Positions 16,453 through 22,694 of a stretch of DNA of 41,548 nt are shown here, in pieces. The stretch is taken from assembly GCA_035606335.1 (NCBI GenBank), contig DATNFP010000115.1, positions 1 through 41,548 of the forward strand. Reading direction: 5' to 3'. Made by a program: the position numbers and the translations under genes. A model generated the notes under the pieces. That model was given only the letters and a program-made list of their open reading frames with translations, was not told the origin of the DNA and ran no database searches. Numbering within the stretch: the first letter of the stretch is position 1; every line of letters begins with the position of its first letter. The stretch is from DATNFP01 sp035606335. GTDB taxonomy: Bacteria; Bacteroidota; Bacteroidia; Chitinophagales; Chitinophagaceae.

Positions 16453-16800
16453 TTATATATAAACTCTCATTCGTGCTCCAGCAGGTAACAAGTTCCGGTG
16501 TTCCTGTTTTAATGTTTTCAATCCATCTTCAAAAAATATTGGCAACTGATAATATGCTGCGTTCTTATTTTCTATATGGAGAGATCCTAATCTCTTATCT
16601 CTATGTAGTTTTTGTAGTATTAGACCTATTGTATTTCTTACATGCGAAATATATTCTTCAGCATTATATTTCTTACATACAATTTCAGCAATATCATAAT
16701 GGCTCATTACGATATTATTTGTTGAAAGACATAAAAATATTTCTGCGCTCCATCTTATAAGTTTGGTAGGAGGAAATTTCTTTTCATGTAAAAGTTCCAT
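16453..16800 (-). CDS. Hypothetical protein with possible winged-helix fold, transposon passenger
   Basis: A 115-residue soluble protein with no signal peptide or membrane helix. The middle (SHYDIAEIVCKKYNAEEYISHVRNTIGLILQKLHRDKRLG, residues about 33-72) alternates helices and ends in a short strand pair (LGSLHIENKNAAYYQLP). This resembles a winged helix-turn-helix, so a DNA-binding regulatory role is plausible but inferred. It lies between the tRNA-like sequence and the terminator at 16861-16894 and is transcribed in the same direction as the transposase. I do not recognise a named family. Confidence 0.65.
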   Translation of the reverse strand: MELLHEKKFPPTKLIRWSAEIFLCLSTNNIVMSHYDIAEIVCKKYNAEEYISHVRNTIGLILQKLHRDKRLGSLHIENKNAAYYQLPIFFEDGLKTLKQEHRNLLPAGARMRVYI

Positions 16801-16860
16801 ACTTATATAAGCATTTTGCTACAAAACTATTAGTAGCTTTAATCGAAAAGTCAAATTTTA

Positions 16861-16894
16861 AAAAAAGGTGCTCCGTTTAGGTAGCACCTTTTTT
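16861..16894 (-). terminator. Intrinsic terminator after the RDD-lipoprotein operon
   Basis: Perfect 12-bp inverted repeat AAAAAAGGTGCT / AGCACCTTTTTT around a 10-base loop. On the minus strand it follows the lipoprotein gene by about 65 bp and ends in a U-run. Its symmetry allows two-way action. Confidence 0.85.
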
Positions 16895-16960
16895 CTAATG
16901 GAAAAACAATGTTTTATTATCAGAAGTGATAACAATTAAGTACATTATTGTGTTTCATCG

Positions 16961-17170
16961 TTACCTACAACAAAAATGACAAGGGGTTCGTCCCTGGCTT
17001 TCAGCTTCTTCTTTTGTTTCTGATTCTATATCGTGAGTGCAACGGCGTAGCCCTTTACAAAATCTGCTTTGGTGGTATGCGTGAGCAGTAGGGCTTACGC
17101 ATACATAGACCTTATCTCTGTTACAAGAAACAAGTAATACAAATAAGATTGATAATAGATAGTATTTCAT
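16961..17170 (-). CDS. Small cysteine-rich lipoprotein, transposon passenger
   Basis: A 69-residue protein with a lipoprotein signal (MKYYLLSILFVLLVSC, lipobox LVSC at 13-16). The mature part carries VYVCVSP-AYH, CKGLRRCTHDI, and a tail EEAESQGRTPCHFCCR, with seven cysteines and several His after the lipidated Cys. This Cys/His pattern is often seen in small Bacteroidota proteins and could hold a metal, but no function is established. Its start overlaps the stop of the RDD gene (ATGA), so the two are translationally coupled. It is probably anchored in a membrane facing the periplasm. Confidence 0.72.
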   Translation of the reverse strand: MKYYLLSILFVLLVSCNRDKVYVCVSPTAHAYHQSRFCKGLRRCTHDIESETKEEAESQGRTPCHFCCR

Positions 17171-17856
17171 ATTTTGTTTCCTCCTTTGATAAACTTCAAA
17201 AGCATTATAAAAAATGACTGAGGAGCTTCATAAATCATTTCATCAATTGTTTCTTCATAGGTTATTTCATGTACTAATATTGCATCAGCAACTTTATCAT
17301 GATATGATTGACCTTTCTTGGAATGAACAAAGCATCCTAAATAGATAAATAGTTGAAGTACAAAAACTACAAATAATATAAAGAAGGCAGAAGACATCCC
17401 ATTAGCCTCATCATCAACGTCATCATCAACATTTCCCATATCATTTGAAATCACTCCCTTCATTATTAAGATGTTAATGATTACAAAAACCAACAAAGGC
17501 CAAGCAACAAATAAAATACGTTTATATGAATTTGCTATAGAAATATTTTCTCTGGATTTCCTATCTACAATAGATTGATTAGTGCTAAATTTTCCAATTG
17601 TTCCTCCCGCTATACTATCCAGCAATGGCCGGTAAAGTAATATGTAAATTATAATTGTTAAATCAATAGATAAAAATATAAGCCTTGTGTGGGAGATAGA
17701 TATTCCTAATAAATTTCCGATTGCCATTTTAGTGTCTCTATCTGAAATTGCTAAGTAAATAAACCAAGTAAATATTGCCATTAGCAATAAGTCAATAATT
17801 CTTCCCATTCGCCTTATGTTATTGGTCGAGGGTACTTTAATTGTTTTATAATCCAT
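17167..17856 (-). CDS. RDD-family membrane protein, transposon passenger
   Basis: About 229 residues with four hydrophobic segments and the RDD signature: RRMGRIIDLLLMAIFTWFIYL (first helix with its R and D), the GTIGKFSTNQSIVDRKSRE loop, and SYHDKVADAILV near the end. RDD proteins are small membrane proteins, some implicated in ion or solute exchange. The role here is unknown. The frame is open up to a TTG at 17961, but ATG 17856 is preferred: it opens MDYKTIKVP just before the RDD helix, and the extra upstream residues would be encoded by one arm of the large palindrome. It is translationally coupled to the small lipoprotein gene. Confidence 0.78.
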   Translation of the reverse strand: MDYKTIKVPSTNNIRRMGRIIDLLLMAIFTWFIYLAISDRDTKMAIGNLLGISISHTRLIFLSIDLTIIIYILLYRPLLDSIAGGTIGKFSTNQSIVDRKSRENISIANSYKRILFVAWPLLVFVIINILIMKGVISNDMGNVDDDVDDEANGMSSAFFILFVVFVLQLFIYLGCFVHSKKGQSYHDKVADAILVHEITYEETIDEMIYEAPQSFFIMLLKFIKGGNKI

Positions 17857-17866
17857 ATTAAGATTG

Positions 17867-18083
17867 ATGTAAACCGTAGTACCAGAACGGCTATAGTTAT
17901 AAAAAATCAGCGTGGTACTCATAGCTACCGTAACGAGGTACTTGGCAATACCCTTACTCAATAGACTATAAGCCCACGCCTTTTACGTGAAGCCATATAG
18001 CTTTTCTTGAGTAAGTTTTAAACTGCCAAGTTTCCGTTACAAGAAATAGCTAACGCTAACTATGTTAATACACTATTTTACAT
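17867..18083. repeat. 217-bp imperfect palindrome (long hairpin)
   Basis: Ten paired segments nest in strict order. From the outside: ATGTAAA/TTTACAT, GTAGT/ACTAT (one G-U), ATAGTT/AACTAT, AGCGT/ACGCT, TAGCTA/TAGCTA, GTAACG/CGTTAC, CTTGGCA/TGCCAAG, CTTACTCAA/TTGAGTAAG, CTATA/TATAG, CACG/CGTG. Unpaired internal loops of 0-19 bases separate them, and a 7-base loop lies at 17979-17985. About 60 pairs form in all. It lies upstream of the RDD gene and of the divergent 48-residue ORF. It could be a structured 5' leader RNA, a nested MITE-like relic or a protein-bound DNA site. Confidence 0.8.
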
Positions 18084-18098
18084 GCGGTAAATATAGTT

Positions 18099-18106
18099 TA
18101 ACTTTG
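18099..18106 (+). promoter_or_regulatory. -7 promoter element of the 48-residue ORF
   Basis: TAACTTTG, an exact TAnnTTTG match, 22 bp before the ATG at 18129. Confidence 0.5.
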
Positions 18107-18128
18107 GATAGTTATAAAGCCGACAAAT

Positions 18129-18275
18129 ATGGCAAAAGCTGCAAAAAAGAATACTGGAAAGAAAAGGGGCAAATATGATGAGAAACTTGCCGTTAAAGGC
18201 ACTTTCTTAGAGATAATGCAGGCTGCTACTAAGAATGCCAATGATAAGAGTGCGCCTGCTAAAAAGAAAGATTAA
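18129..18275 (+). CDS. Small basic protein (48 residues), transposon passenger
   Basis: Begins MAKAAKKNTGKKRGKYDEK, continues LAVKGTFLEIMQAA and ends SAPAKKKD. Both ends are lysine-rich and the middle looks like a short amphipathic helix. This layout resembles tiny lysine-rich proteins (KYDEKLAVKGTF-like) that occur widely in Bacteroidota with unknown function. Nucleic-acid binding is a guess from charge only. A TAnnTTTG promoter box precedes it at a normal distance. Its 3' end overlaps the convergent acidic ORF by 17 bp. Confidence 0.65.
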   Translation: MAKAAKKNTGKKRGKYDEKLAVKGTFLEIMQAATKNANDKSAPAKKKD

Positions 18276-18432
18276 CGGCTTCGTTTGTACTTTCTTTTAT
18301 ATCTTCTATTTTATCAAATACTTCATCATTATCACTGTTTGAAATAGATTCCTCTATTTCATTTTTTAATTGATTAATGATTTCATTATTCACCGCGTCT
18401 GGTGAGATATTATTGATATTTATGATTTTCAT
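18259..18432 (-). CDS. Small acidic protein (57 residues), transposon passenger
   Basis: Starts MKIININ at 18432, only 26 bp inside the right terminal repeat. Its residues are rich in Asp and Glu (EIEESISNSDNDEVFDKIEDIKES), with a predicted helical middle. There is no signal peptide or known family. It converges with the basic 48-residue ORF and overlaps its last 17 bases. A basic and an acidic small protein side by side invite the idea of a partner pair, but nothing shows it directly. It could also be a chance ORF. Confidence 0.42.
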   Translation of the reverse strand: MKIININNISPDAVNNEIINQLKNEIEESISNSDNDEVFDKIEDIKESTNEAVNLSF

Positions 18433-18458
18433 TACCCAAAGATACCTAATATTGCCTC

Positions 18459-18483
18459 ATGCGTGTAAGTGGGTATAGTTACC
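18459..18483. repeat. Right terminal inverted repeat of the transposon
   Basis: 25 bp starting ATGCGTG and ending ATAGTTACC, an exact reverse complement of the left end at 14774-14798. It is followed by the 8-A target duplication. Confidence 0.95.
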
Positions 18484-18491
18484 AAAAAAAA
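18484..18491. repeat. Right target-site duplication
   Basis: Eight A residues directly after the right terminal repeat, matching 14766-14773. Confidence 0.8.
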
Positions 18492-18600
18492 TCATATACA
18501 CATATTAATGAACAATTTGTTATAAAAAACATCATCATTATTAACCAATAATAAATAAATCATTATGCTCATGGATGCGAGACCATATTTGATGATTTTT

Positions 18601-18608
18601 TATTTTTG
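18601..18608 (+). promoter_or_regulatory. -7 promoter element of the GEVED/T9SS protein gene
   Basis: TATTTTTG, an exact TAnnTTTG match, 50 bp before ATG 18658. It lies 110 bp outside the transposon's right duplication, so the insertion probably left this promoter working. It also argues against the upstream in-frame ATG at 18565 as the start. Confidence 0.5.
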
Positions 18609-18657
18609 TGAAGCCCTTATCAATTATGTAATTTGCCACTATCACAAACAAACCTAT

Positions 18658-21330
18658 ATGAAGTCACGTGTATTTTGTTCATCAATTTTTTCAACTAAAA
18701 AAGCCCTATCGCTCTCATGCTTTTTGTTTTTTTCTGTTCTTTTATCGACGTGGAATGTTGAAGCACAAACTTACTGCACACCTTCTTACTTCACTACCGC
18801 CACAACAGGAGAAATGGATAATTTCTCACTGACAGGTTATGCCGGGTCGACTATCAATGACGCATTGAGCTCATCCACTTATGTTGATAGAACAACTGCA
18901 GTAAGTGCGGTGTATATGCAACAAGGAGGCTCTTATCCTTGCACTATAAGCTATGCGGTCAGTTCTAACTATACTGACAACCAGATATGGATAGATTTTA
19001 ATGACGATGGCGTTTTTGACACTGCTACAGAAAAAGTTACAGGTGTATTCCCATCCTCAGGTGTTACCAGTACAAGCATCAGTTCGGCATCAAGCACCAT
19101 TAATATTCCATTGACAGCAGTTCCGGGTTTGCATCGCATGCGTGTGAGGAATGTGTGGTATTATATTTCTCCTTCCACAACATTTCCTTCCCCAGCTTTC
19201 GATCCCTGTCTAAGCTCAGACTCATGGGATGAATATTATAGTGGTCTAACTGCTGACTATACGGTGGATATTGTGGCACTAACCCCTTGTTCGGGCAAAC
19301 CAACCGCCGGTTATATAACGGGGCCATCCCACATGTGTCCGAATACAAAATTCTCACTACAAGACACATCTCTGTTGCAATTCGGAGGCATGGCCGTGCA
19401 ATGGCAAAGCAGACCTACAGGATCTACTACATGGACAGATATGACCAATGATACTATTGCAGCCACAACTACCACAATTACAACAGGTACTGATTTCAGA
19501 GTATATGCTACTTGCCGTGCATGCGGTACAAGCGCATCATGCGCAGATACCAGCTATGTATTCAATGTAGCTGTTGATCCATATTACCAATGCTACTGTT
19601 CAAAGATTGTAAATAATACAAACCTGGGAGGTAGCTCAGATCTGACTATTGATAGTGTGACTATCGAAGGCACCACCTTAAAAAATGCTACACATGATAC
19701 ACTGCCTAACTACTATGCTAAATATCCGGATACACTGAACACTACTGCAACGCTGACCCAGGGTGGCGTATATACTATGTATGTGAATTATTCGAAAGAC
19801 TTAGGGTATGGAGGTATGTGGATAGATTATGATCATAGCGGCACCTTTGATGCGGGAGAATTTCAAAGCCTCAATACCACTTCAGCGTCGAATGGCATGG
19901 TAAGATTTACCGTACCAACATCAGCACTAATAGGCCTTACCGGATTGCGTATACGAAATTATAGCAGTTCTGTAAACTCTTTCAATCCTTGTAGCGACCT
20001 TTCAAGAGGCGAAACTGAAGATTATATAATAAATATCCAGCCAGCATTAGGGCATGATCTTTCCGCTATTGTAGTGCTACACCCTGCCAAAGACACCACG
20101 ACTTGCGCCAACTCAAACATTGGCGTTACAGCTATTATCTATAATATGGGCGGCAATGCCGACTCTAACTTCAGAGTATATGCAACCTATAGCGGACCAT
20201 CAAGCGGTTCGACATATATAGAACAATATGCCCCTGTGCTTCCTCTTACGTATGATACCGTATCGTTAGGCACAATTGCTCCTCCATTAGGAGGCAACTA
20301 TATACTGAAAGTGTATACGGTATTAGCTTCGGACAGCAACCATGGCAATGATACTACTTTCACTACATTCCACCTGAACGCTGTACCCGCACCACCGGTA
20401 GCGGCTTCTGACACCGTTTGTGCAGGTAATAATGCAACCATCTTAATACCGGCAAGCAGTGGCATTAACTATAATTGGTATGCTTCGGATACCGGCAATT
20501 CAATTATATTCACGGGTGACTCGCTTACCATTCCAAGCATTACATCAGACACTACTTTCTATATATTATCCGAGTATATTTCCACAGGCTGCCCAAGTAG
20601 CCGCATCAAAGTGAATGCAGCTATTGGCGCAACCCCTATTGTGGATTTGGGCACAGGCGGTACCGTTTGTGCATCTCCTTCCCTGATCCTGGATGCAGGT
20701 AACCCAGGTGCATCGTATTTATGGAGTACCGGCGCAACTACAGAAAAAATACATATTGACAGTTCCGGCACTTATAGTGTTACTGTTACCAAATATTGTT
20801 CTGCATCAAGCAGTGTTACCCTTGACGTGCAACCATTGCCTTCTGCTACCGGCGTTAATTACGACCATAGCGGAAGTACCTATTTTTTCAGTCTTGCAGA
20901 TCCACAGAACATAGTTTCCTATTTATGGGAATTTGGCGACGGAGATACGTCTACAATGGATGCGCCAATGCATACTTACGCTGACAATTCCCCTTATCAT
21001 GTGACAGTGATCCTTTATAATAATTGCGGTACTGACACCATCAGATGGGGGGTGCCTACAGCAGTAGCTAATATTAATCAACCGGATGAACACATAAAGA
21101 TATATCCAAACCCAGCTAACACTTCAATTACAATCAGTGCAGAGAATAATGTAACCTTTAAGAATTTTTCGATTGTAAATAGTGTTGGAGCAACTATATA
21201 TAGTAGTGAGACTGTGGGCACAAGCAATGTTCGTATTGATATCAGCAATTTTCCTCCGGGATTCTATATTCTTAAAGCCAATACCTCGCAGGGGAATTTC
21301 AACAAACTGTTTGAGGTATTACATAATTAG
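18658..21330 (+). CDS. Large secreted GEVED/PKD-domain protein with T9SS type A sorting domain
   Basis: About 890 residues from ATG 18658. A signal peptide (SLSCFLFFSVLLSTWNVEAQ) is followed by two GEVED domains, each with an acidic calcium-like loop (IWIDFNDDGVFD and MWIDYDHSGTFD), separated by an Ig-like region. A CARDB-like domain (HDLSAIVVLHPAKDT), two further Ig-like repeats, a PKD domain (YLWEFGDGDTST) and the sorting tail (IKIYPNPANTS, PPGFYILKA) complete it. It is a probable cell-surface adhesin or structural protein without a visible catalytic domain. The frame extends upstream to 18565, but those residues precede the signal peptide and cover the promoter. Confidence 0.88.
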   Translation: MKSRVFCSSIFSTKKALSLSCFLFFSVLLSTWNVEAQTYCTPSYFTTATTGEMDNFSLTGYAGSTINDALSSSTYVDRTTAVSAVYMQQGGSYPCTISYAVSSNYTDNQIWIDFNDDGVFDTATEKVTGVFPSSGVTSTSISSASSTINIPLTAVPGLHRMRVRNVWYYISPSTTFPSPAFDPCLSSDSWDEYYSGLTADYTVDIVALTPCSGKPTAGYITGPSHMCPNTKFSLQDTSLLQFGGMAVQWQSRPTGSTTWTDMTNDTIAATTTTITTGTDFRVYATCRACGTSASCADTSYVFNVAVDPYYQCYCSKIVNNTNLGGSSDLTIDSVTIEGTTLKNATHDTLPNYYAKYPDTLNTTATLTQGGVYTMYVNYSKDLGYGGMWIDYDHSGTFDAGEFQSLNTTSASNGMVRFTVPTSALIGLTGLRIRNYSSSVNSFNPCSDLSRGETEDYIINIQPALGHDLSAIVVLHPAKDTTTCANSNIGVTAIIYNMGGNADSNFRVYATYSGPSSGSTYIEQYAPVLPLTYDTVSLGTIAPPLGGNYILKVYTVLASDSNHGNDTTFTTFHLNAVPAPPVAASDTVCAGNNATILIPASSGINYNWYASDTGNSIIFTGDSLTIPSITSDTTFYILSEYISTGCPSSRIKVNAAIGATPIVDLGTGGTVCASPSLILDAGNPGASYLWSTGATTEKIHIDSSGTYSVTVTKYCSASSSVTLDVQPLPSATGVNYDHSGSTYFFSLADPQNIVSYLWEFGDGDTSTMDAPMHTYADNSPYHVTVILYNNCGTDTIRWGVPTAVANINQPDEHIKIYPNPANTSITISAENNVTFKNFSIVNSVGATIYSSETVGTSNVRIDISNFPPGFYILKANTSQGNFNKLFEVLHN

Positions 21331-21343
21331 GAAGACCTTCAAT

Positions 21344-21375
21344 AAAAAAACACCCGCAAATGCGGGTGTTTTTTT
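21344..21375 (+). terminator. Intrinsic terminator of the GEVED/T9SS gene
   Basis: Stem CACCCGCA / TGCGGGTG extended by an A-run and a T-run, with a 2-base formal loop. It lies 13 bp after the stop codon. Confidence 0.9.
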
Positions 21376-21413
21376 ATATACATATAAAGAGTTAAGCATA
21401 GTTATTATAATCG

Positions 21414-21439
21414 AAAAAGCCGCGTTGAACGCGGCTTTT
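21414..21439 (-). terminator. Terminator that probably belonged to tRNA-Leu
   Basis: Stem AAAAAGCCGCGTT / AACGCGGCTTTT with a U-run in both directions. On the minus strand it directly follows the truncated tRNA-Leu copy at 21441-21501. That is where a tRNA terminator would sit before the 939-bp insert separated it from the intact gene. Confidence 0.8.
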
Positions 21440-21440
21440 A

Positions 21441-21501
21441 GTGTGCCCCAGACGGGAATTGAACCCGTACTCGCCTTACGGCAAACAGGATTTTAAGTCC
21501 T
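21441..21501 (-). repeat. Truncated tRNA-Leu 3' copy (direct repeat, probable attachment site)
   Basis: 61 bases identical to 22380-22440. They cover the 3' part of tRNA-Leu from the anticodon loop to the discriminator base plus 3 bases of flank. The 5' part of the tRNA is absent, so this is not a working gene. It is a typical footprint of site-specific integration into a tRNA gene. Confidence 0.9.
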
Positions 21502-21613
21502 TGAGAGTAATCCTAAGTCATGCACATAAGCCACCAACATAAAATAAAAGAAACATTCAAGAAGATATAATTGTGGAAAAGGTAGGTAGAAGGAGACCCT
21601 ATAGCCATAGAAT

Positions 21614-21636
21614 AATTAATAAAATTTTTATTAATT
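21614..21636. promoter_or_regulatory. AT-rich perfect palindrome upstream of the lipoprotein gene
   Basis: AATTAATAAAA, a central T, then TTTTATTAATT: an 11-bp perfect dyad 34 bp before the lipoprotein ATG. It could be an operator or a simple AT-rich hairpin. No regulator is encoded nearby. Confidence 0.45.
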
Positions 21637-21669
21637 CTGGGTCAAATTTTAGATACTATATTTACAGAC

Positions 21670-22155
21670 ATGAAAAAACTACTTATACTACTTATCTTCT
21701 CCTTGGGTATCTACTCCTGTTCCAAAAAGGATAGTCCATCCCCGGGAACCTCTTCTTCAACCCTGTCTTCTTCTGAAAAACAGGTATCGGGTACCTGGTA
21801 TTTATCAGAGTTAGCTGACACATTAGAGCATAGTGGAGTGATAGATACAGAAGCTACCAAAACCTACAGTGTTTTTACAACTACCCCCTATGTCACCTTC
21901 TCAGACAGTTCGGTAGGAGATGGTCACTTTTATTGTCAGGATGGTTGTGGAATTATTATACCTACAGGTGGAGTAGTACTCACTTCTGTAGTTAGTTCTA
22001 CTTACTGGAGTATTGACAACACTACCGGAGATCTTATAGTTTACACCTGGAACTTTACTATTCAGTCCCAGACTTCTACCAACCTGGTGCTGAAGTTCAT
22101 TGTGGCAAGTACGGCTACCGACATAGAGACCCGGACCTACTATTTTCATAAGTAA
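21670..22155 (+). CDS. Hypothetical lipoprotein (lipocalin-like), cargo of the tRNA-Leu element
   Basis: A 161-residue protein with a lipoprotein signal (MKKLLILLIFSLGIYSC, lipobox IYSC) and a Ser/Pro-rich linker. About 120 residues follow with alternating beta strands, starting VSGTWYLSELADTLE and ending ATDIETRTYYFHK. The G-x-W near the start of the mature domain is reminiscent of lipocalin-like lipoproteins common in Bacteroidota. CQDGCG in the middle may form a disulfide. It is the only gene in the tRNA-Leu insert. The predicted location is the outer membrane, facing the periplasm or the outside. Function unknown. Confidence 0.75.
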   Translation: MKKLLILLIFSLGIYSCSKKDSPSPGTSSSTLSSSEKQVSGTWYLSELADTLEHSGVIDTEATKTYSVFTTTPYVTFSDSSVGDGHFYCQDGCGIIIPTGGVVLTSVVSSTYWSIDNTTGDLIVYTWNFTIQSQTSTNLVLKFIVASTATDIETRTYYFHK

Positions 22156-22297
22156 TTACTGCCTGAACTGTTTAAGACACAGATATAAAAAAGAAGAGAA
22201 TTAATTATAATTTATTTTACCAGATACTAAGAACAAGTCCGGCTCTTTTTATATTTGAGTATTATTAACGATCTTAAAAAATCATTTAGATTACATA

Positions 22298-22327
22298 AAT
22301 AAAGGTTACTGTTACGTAACCTTTATT
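22298..22327. terminator. Strong hairpin near the right end of the tRNA-Leu element
   Basis: AATAAAGGTTAC / GTAACCTTTATT, a perfect 12-bp stem with a 6-base loop (TGTTAC), about 140 bp after the lipoprotein stop. It lacks a long U-run, so it could be a weak terminator, an mRNA 3' stabiliser or a recombination-related structure. Confidence 0.5.
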
Positions 22328-22379
22328 GGTAATCTCTCAAGGATCTTAAAGTCCTATCGGCTGATAAAACCGTTGAAGT

Positions 22380-22440
22380 GTGTGCCCCAGACGGGAATTG
22401 AACCCGTACTCGCCTTACGGCAAACAGGATTTTAAGTCCT
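22380..22440 (-). repeat. Right 61-bp direct repeat (inside intact tRNA-Leu)
   Basis: Identical to 21441-21501. It covers the 3' half of the intact tRNA-Leu gene and would be the second attachment site of the 939-bp segment. Confidence 0.9.
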
Positions 22441-22468
22441 GCGCGTCTACCAATTCCGCCACCAGGGC
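22383..22468 (-). tRNA. tRNA-Leu (anticodon UAA)
   Basis: 86 bases on the minus strand: acceptor GCCCTGG paired with CTGGGGC, D arm GCGGAATTGGTAGACGC, anticodon loop CTTAAAA giving UAA, a long class II variable arm (TGCCGTAAGGCG region), T arm ACGGG-TTCAATT-CCCGT and discriminator A. CCA is not encoded. It reads UUA and UUG codons. Its 3' part is duplicated at 21441-21501. Confidence 0.97.
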
Positions 22469-22519
22469 ATAGTGTGTAAACAAAAAATTCCAAACCATAA
22501 AAGGCCTGGAATCAATCTG

Positions 22520-22592
22520 AGCGGAAGACGAGACTCGAACCCGCGACCCTCACCTTGGCAAGGTGATGCTCTACCAACTGAGCTACTTCCGC
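22520..22592 (-). tRNA. tRNA-Gly (anticodon GCC)
   Basis: 73 bases on the minus strand: acceptor GCGGAAG paired with CTTCCGC, D arm with GTTGGTAG, anticodon loop CTTGCCA giving GCC, T arm CGCGGGTTCGAGTCTCG and discriminator U, as expected for glycine tRNAs. It lies 51 bp upstream of tRNA-Leu and is probably co-transcribed with it. Confidence 0.97.
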
Positions 22593-22679
22593 ATGTGTTA
22601 AGAACTTTGGGAGTGCAAAGATAAAGCAGATTGATAAAATTGCAAACTCTGTTTCGAAAAAATATTTCTTCCATATTGT

Positions 22680-22687
22680 TACCTTTG
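22680..22687 (+). promoter_or_regulatory. -7 promoter element of ccmB
   Basis: TACCTTTG, an exact TAnnTTTG match, only 7 bp before the ccmB ATG. The transcript would be nearly leaderless. Confidence 0.5.
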
Positions 22688-22694
22688 GCGCAGG

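Larger units (their letters stand above)
14774..18483. mobile_element. IS1595-family transposon with passenger genes (3710 bp)
   Basis: The element is bounded by 25-bp perfect inverted repeats (14774-14798 and 18459-18483) and 8-bp direct repeats. It holds an intact DDE-type ISXO2/IS1595 transposase plus about 2.5 kb of extra DNA: a 71-residue ORF, a tRNA-like sequence, a 115-residue protein, a two-gene lipoprotein/RDD operon, a 217-bp imperfect palindrome and two tiny convergent ORFs. IS1595 members with passenger genes are known, but plain members are around 1 kb. The perfect ends, intact transposase and undamaged duplication suggest recent insertion. It lies between the UBP zinc-finger gene and a T9SS protein gene and interrupts neither. 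Confidence 0.9.
21441..22440. mobile_element. Small tRNA-Leu-integrated element, no recombinase
   Basis: Two 61-bp direct copies of the tRNA-Leu 3' end, 939 bp apart, bound a segment carrying one lipoprotein gene, an AT-rich palindrome and a hairpin. The intact tRNA-Leu lies on the right, and what looks like its terminator lies beyond the left copy. Loss of 939 bp by recombination between the repeats would restore tRNA plus terminator. No integrase is encoded, so it is either a remnant or depends on a tyrosine recombinase elsewhere. Near both inner ends are inverted copies of TCCTTGAGAG (21498-21507 and 22334-22343). Confidence 0.72.

Noticed and set aside
17867..18083. Integron attC site
   Set aside because: The palindrome lacks the RYYYAAC/GTTRRRY core pair at its ends, is longer than usual, and no integron integrase is present.
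17893..18118. Two ATAGTTATAAA direct repeats (17893-17903 and 18108-18118) as target duplications of a nested element
   Set aside because: The left copy lies inside the palindrome rather than outside it, so it cannot be the insertion footprint of that structure. Probably AT-rich coincidence.
18565..18657. In-frame upstream extension of the GEVED/T9SS gene from ATG 18565
   Set aside because: It would put residues before the signal peptide and would include the TATTTTTG promoter element at 18601-18608.
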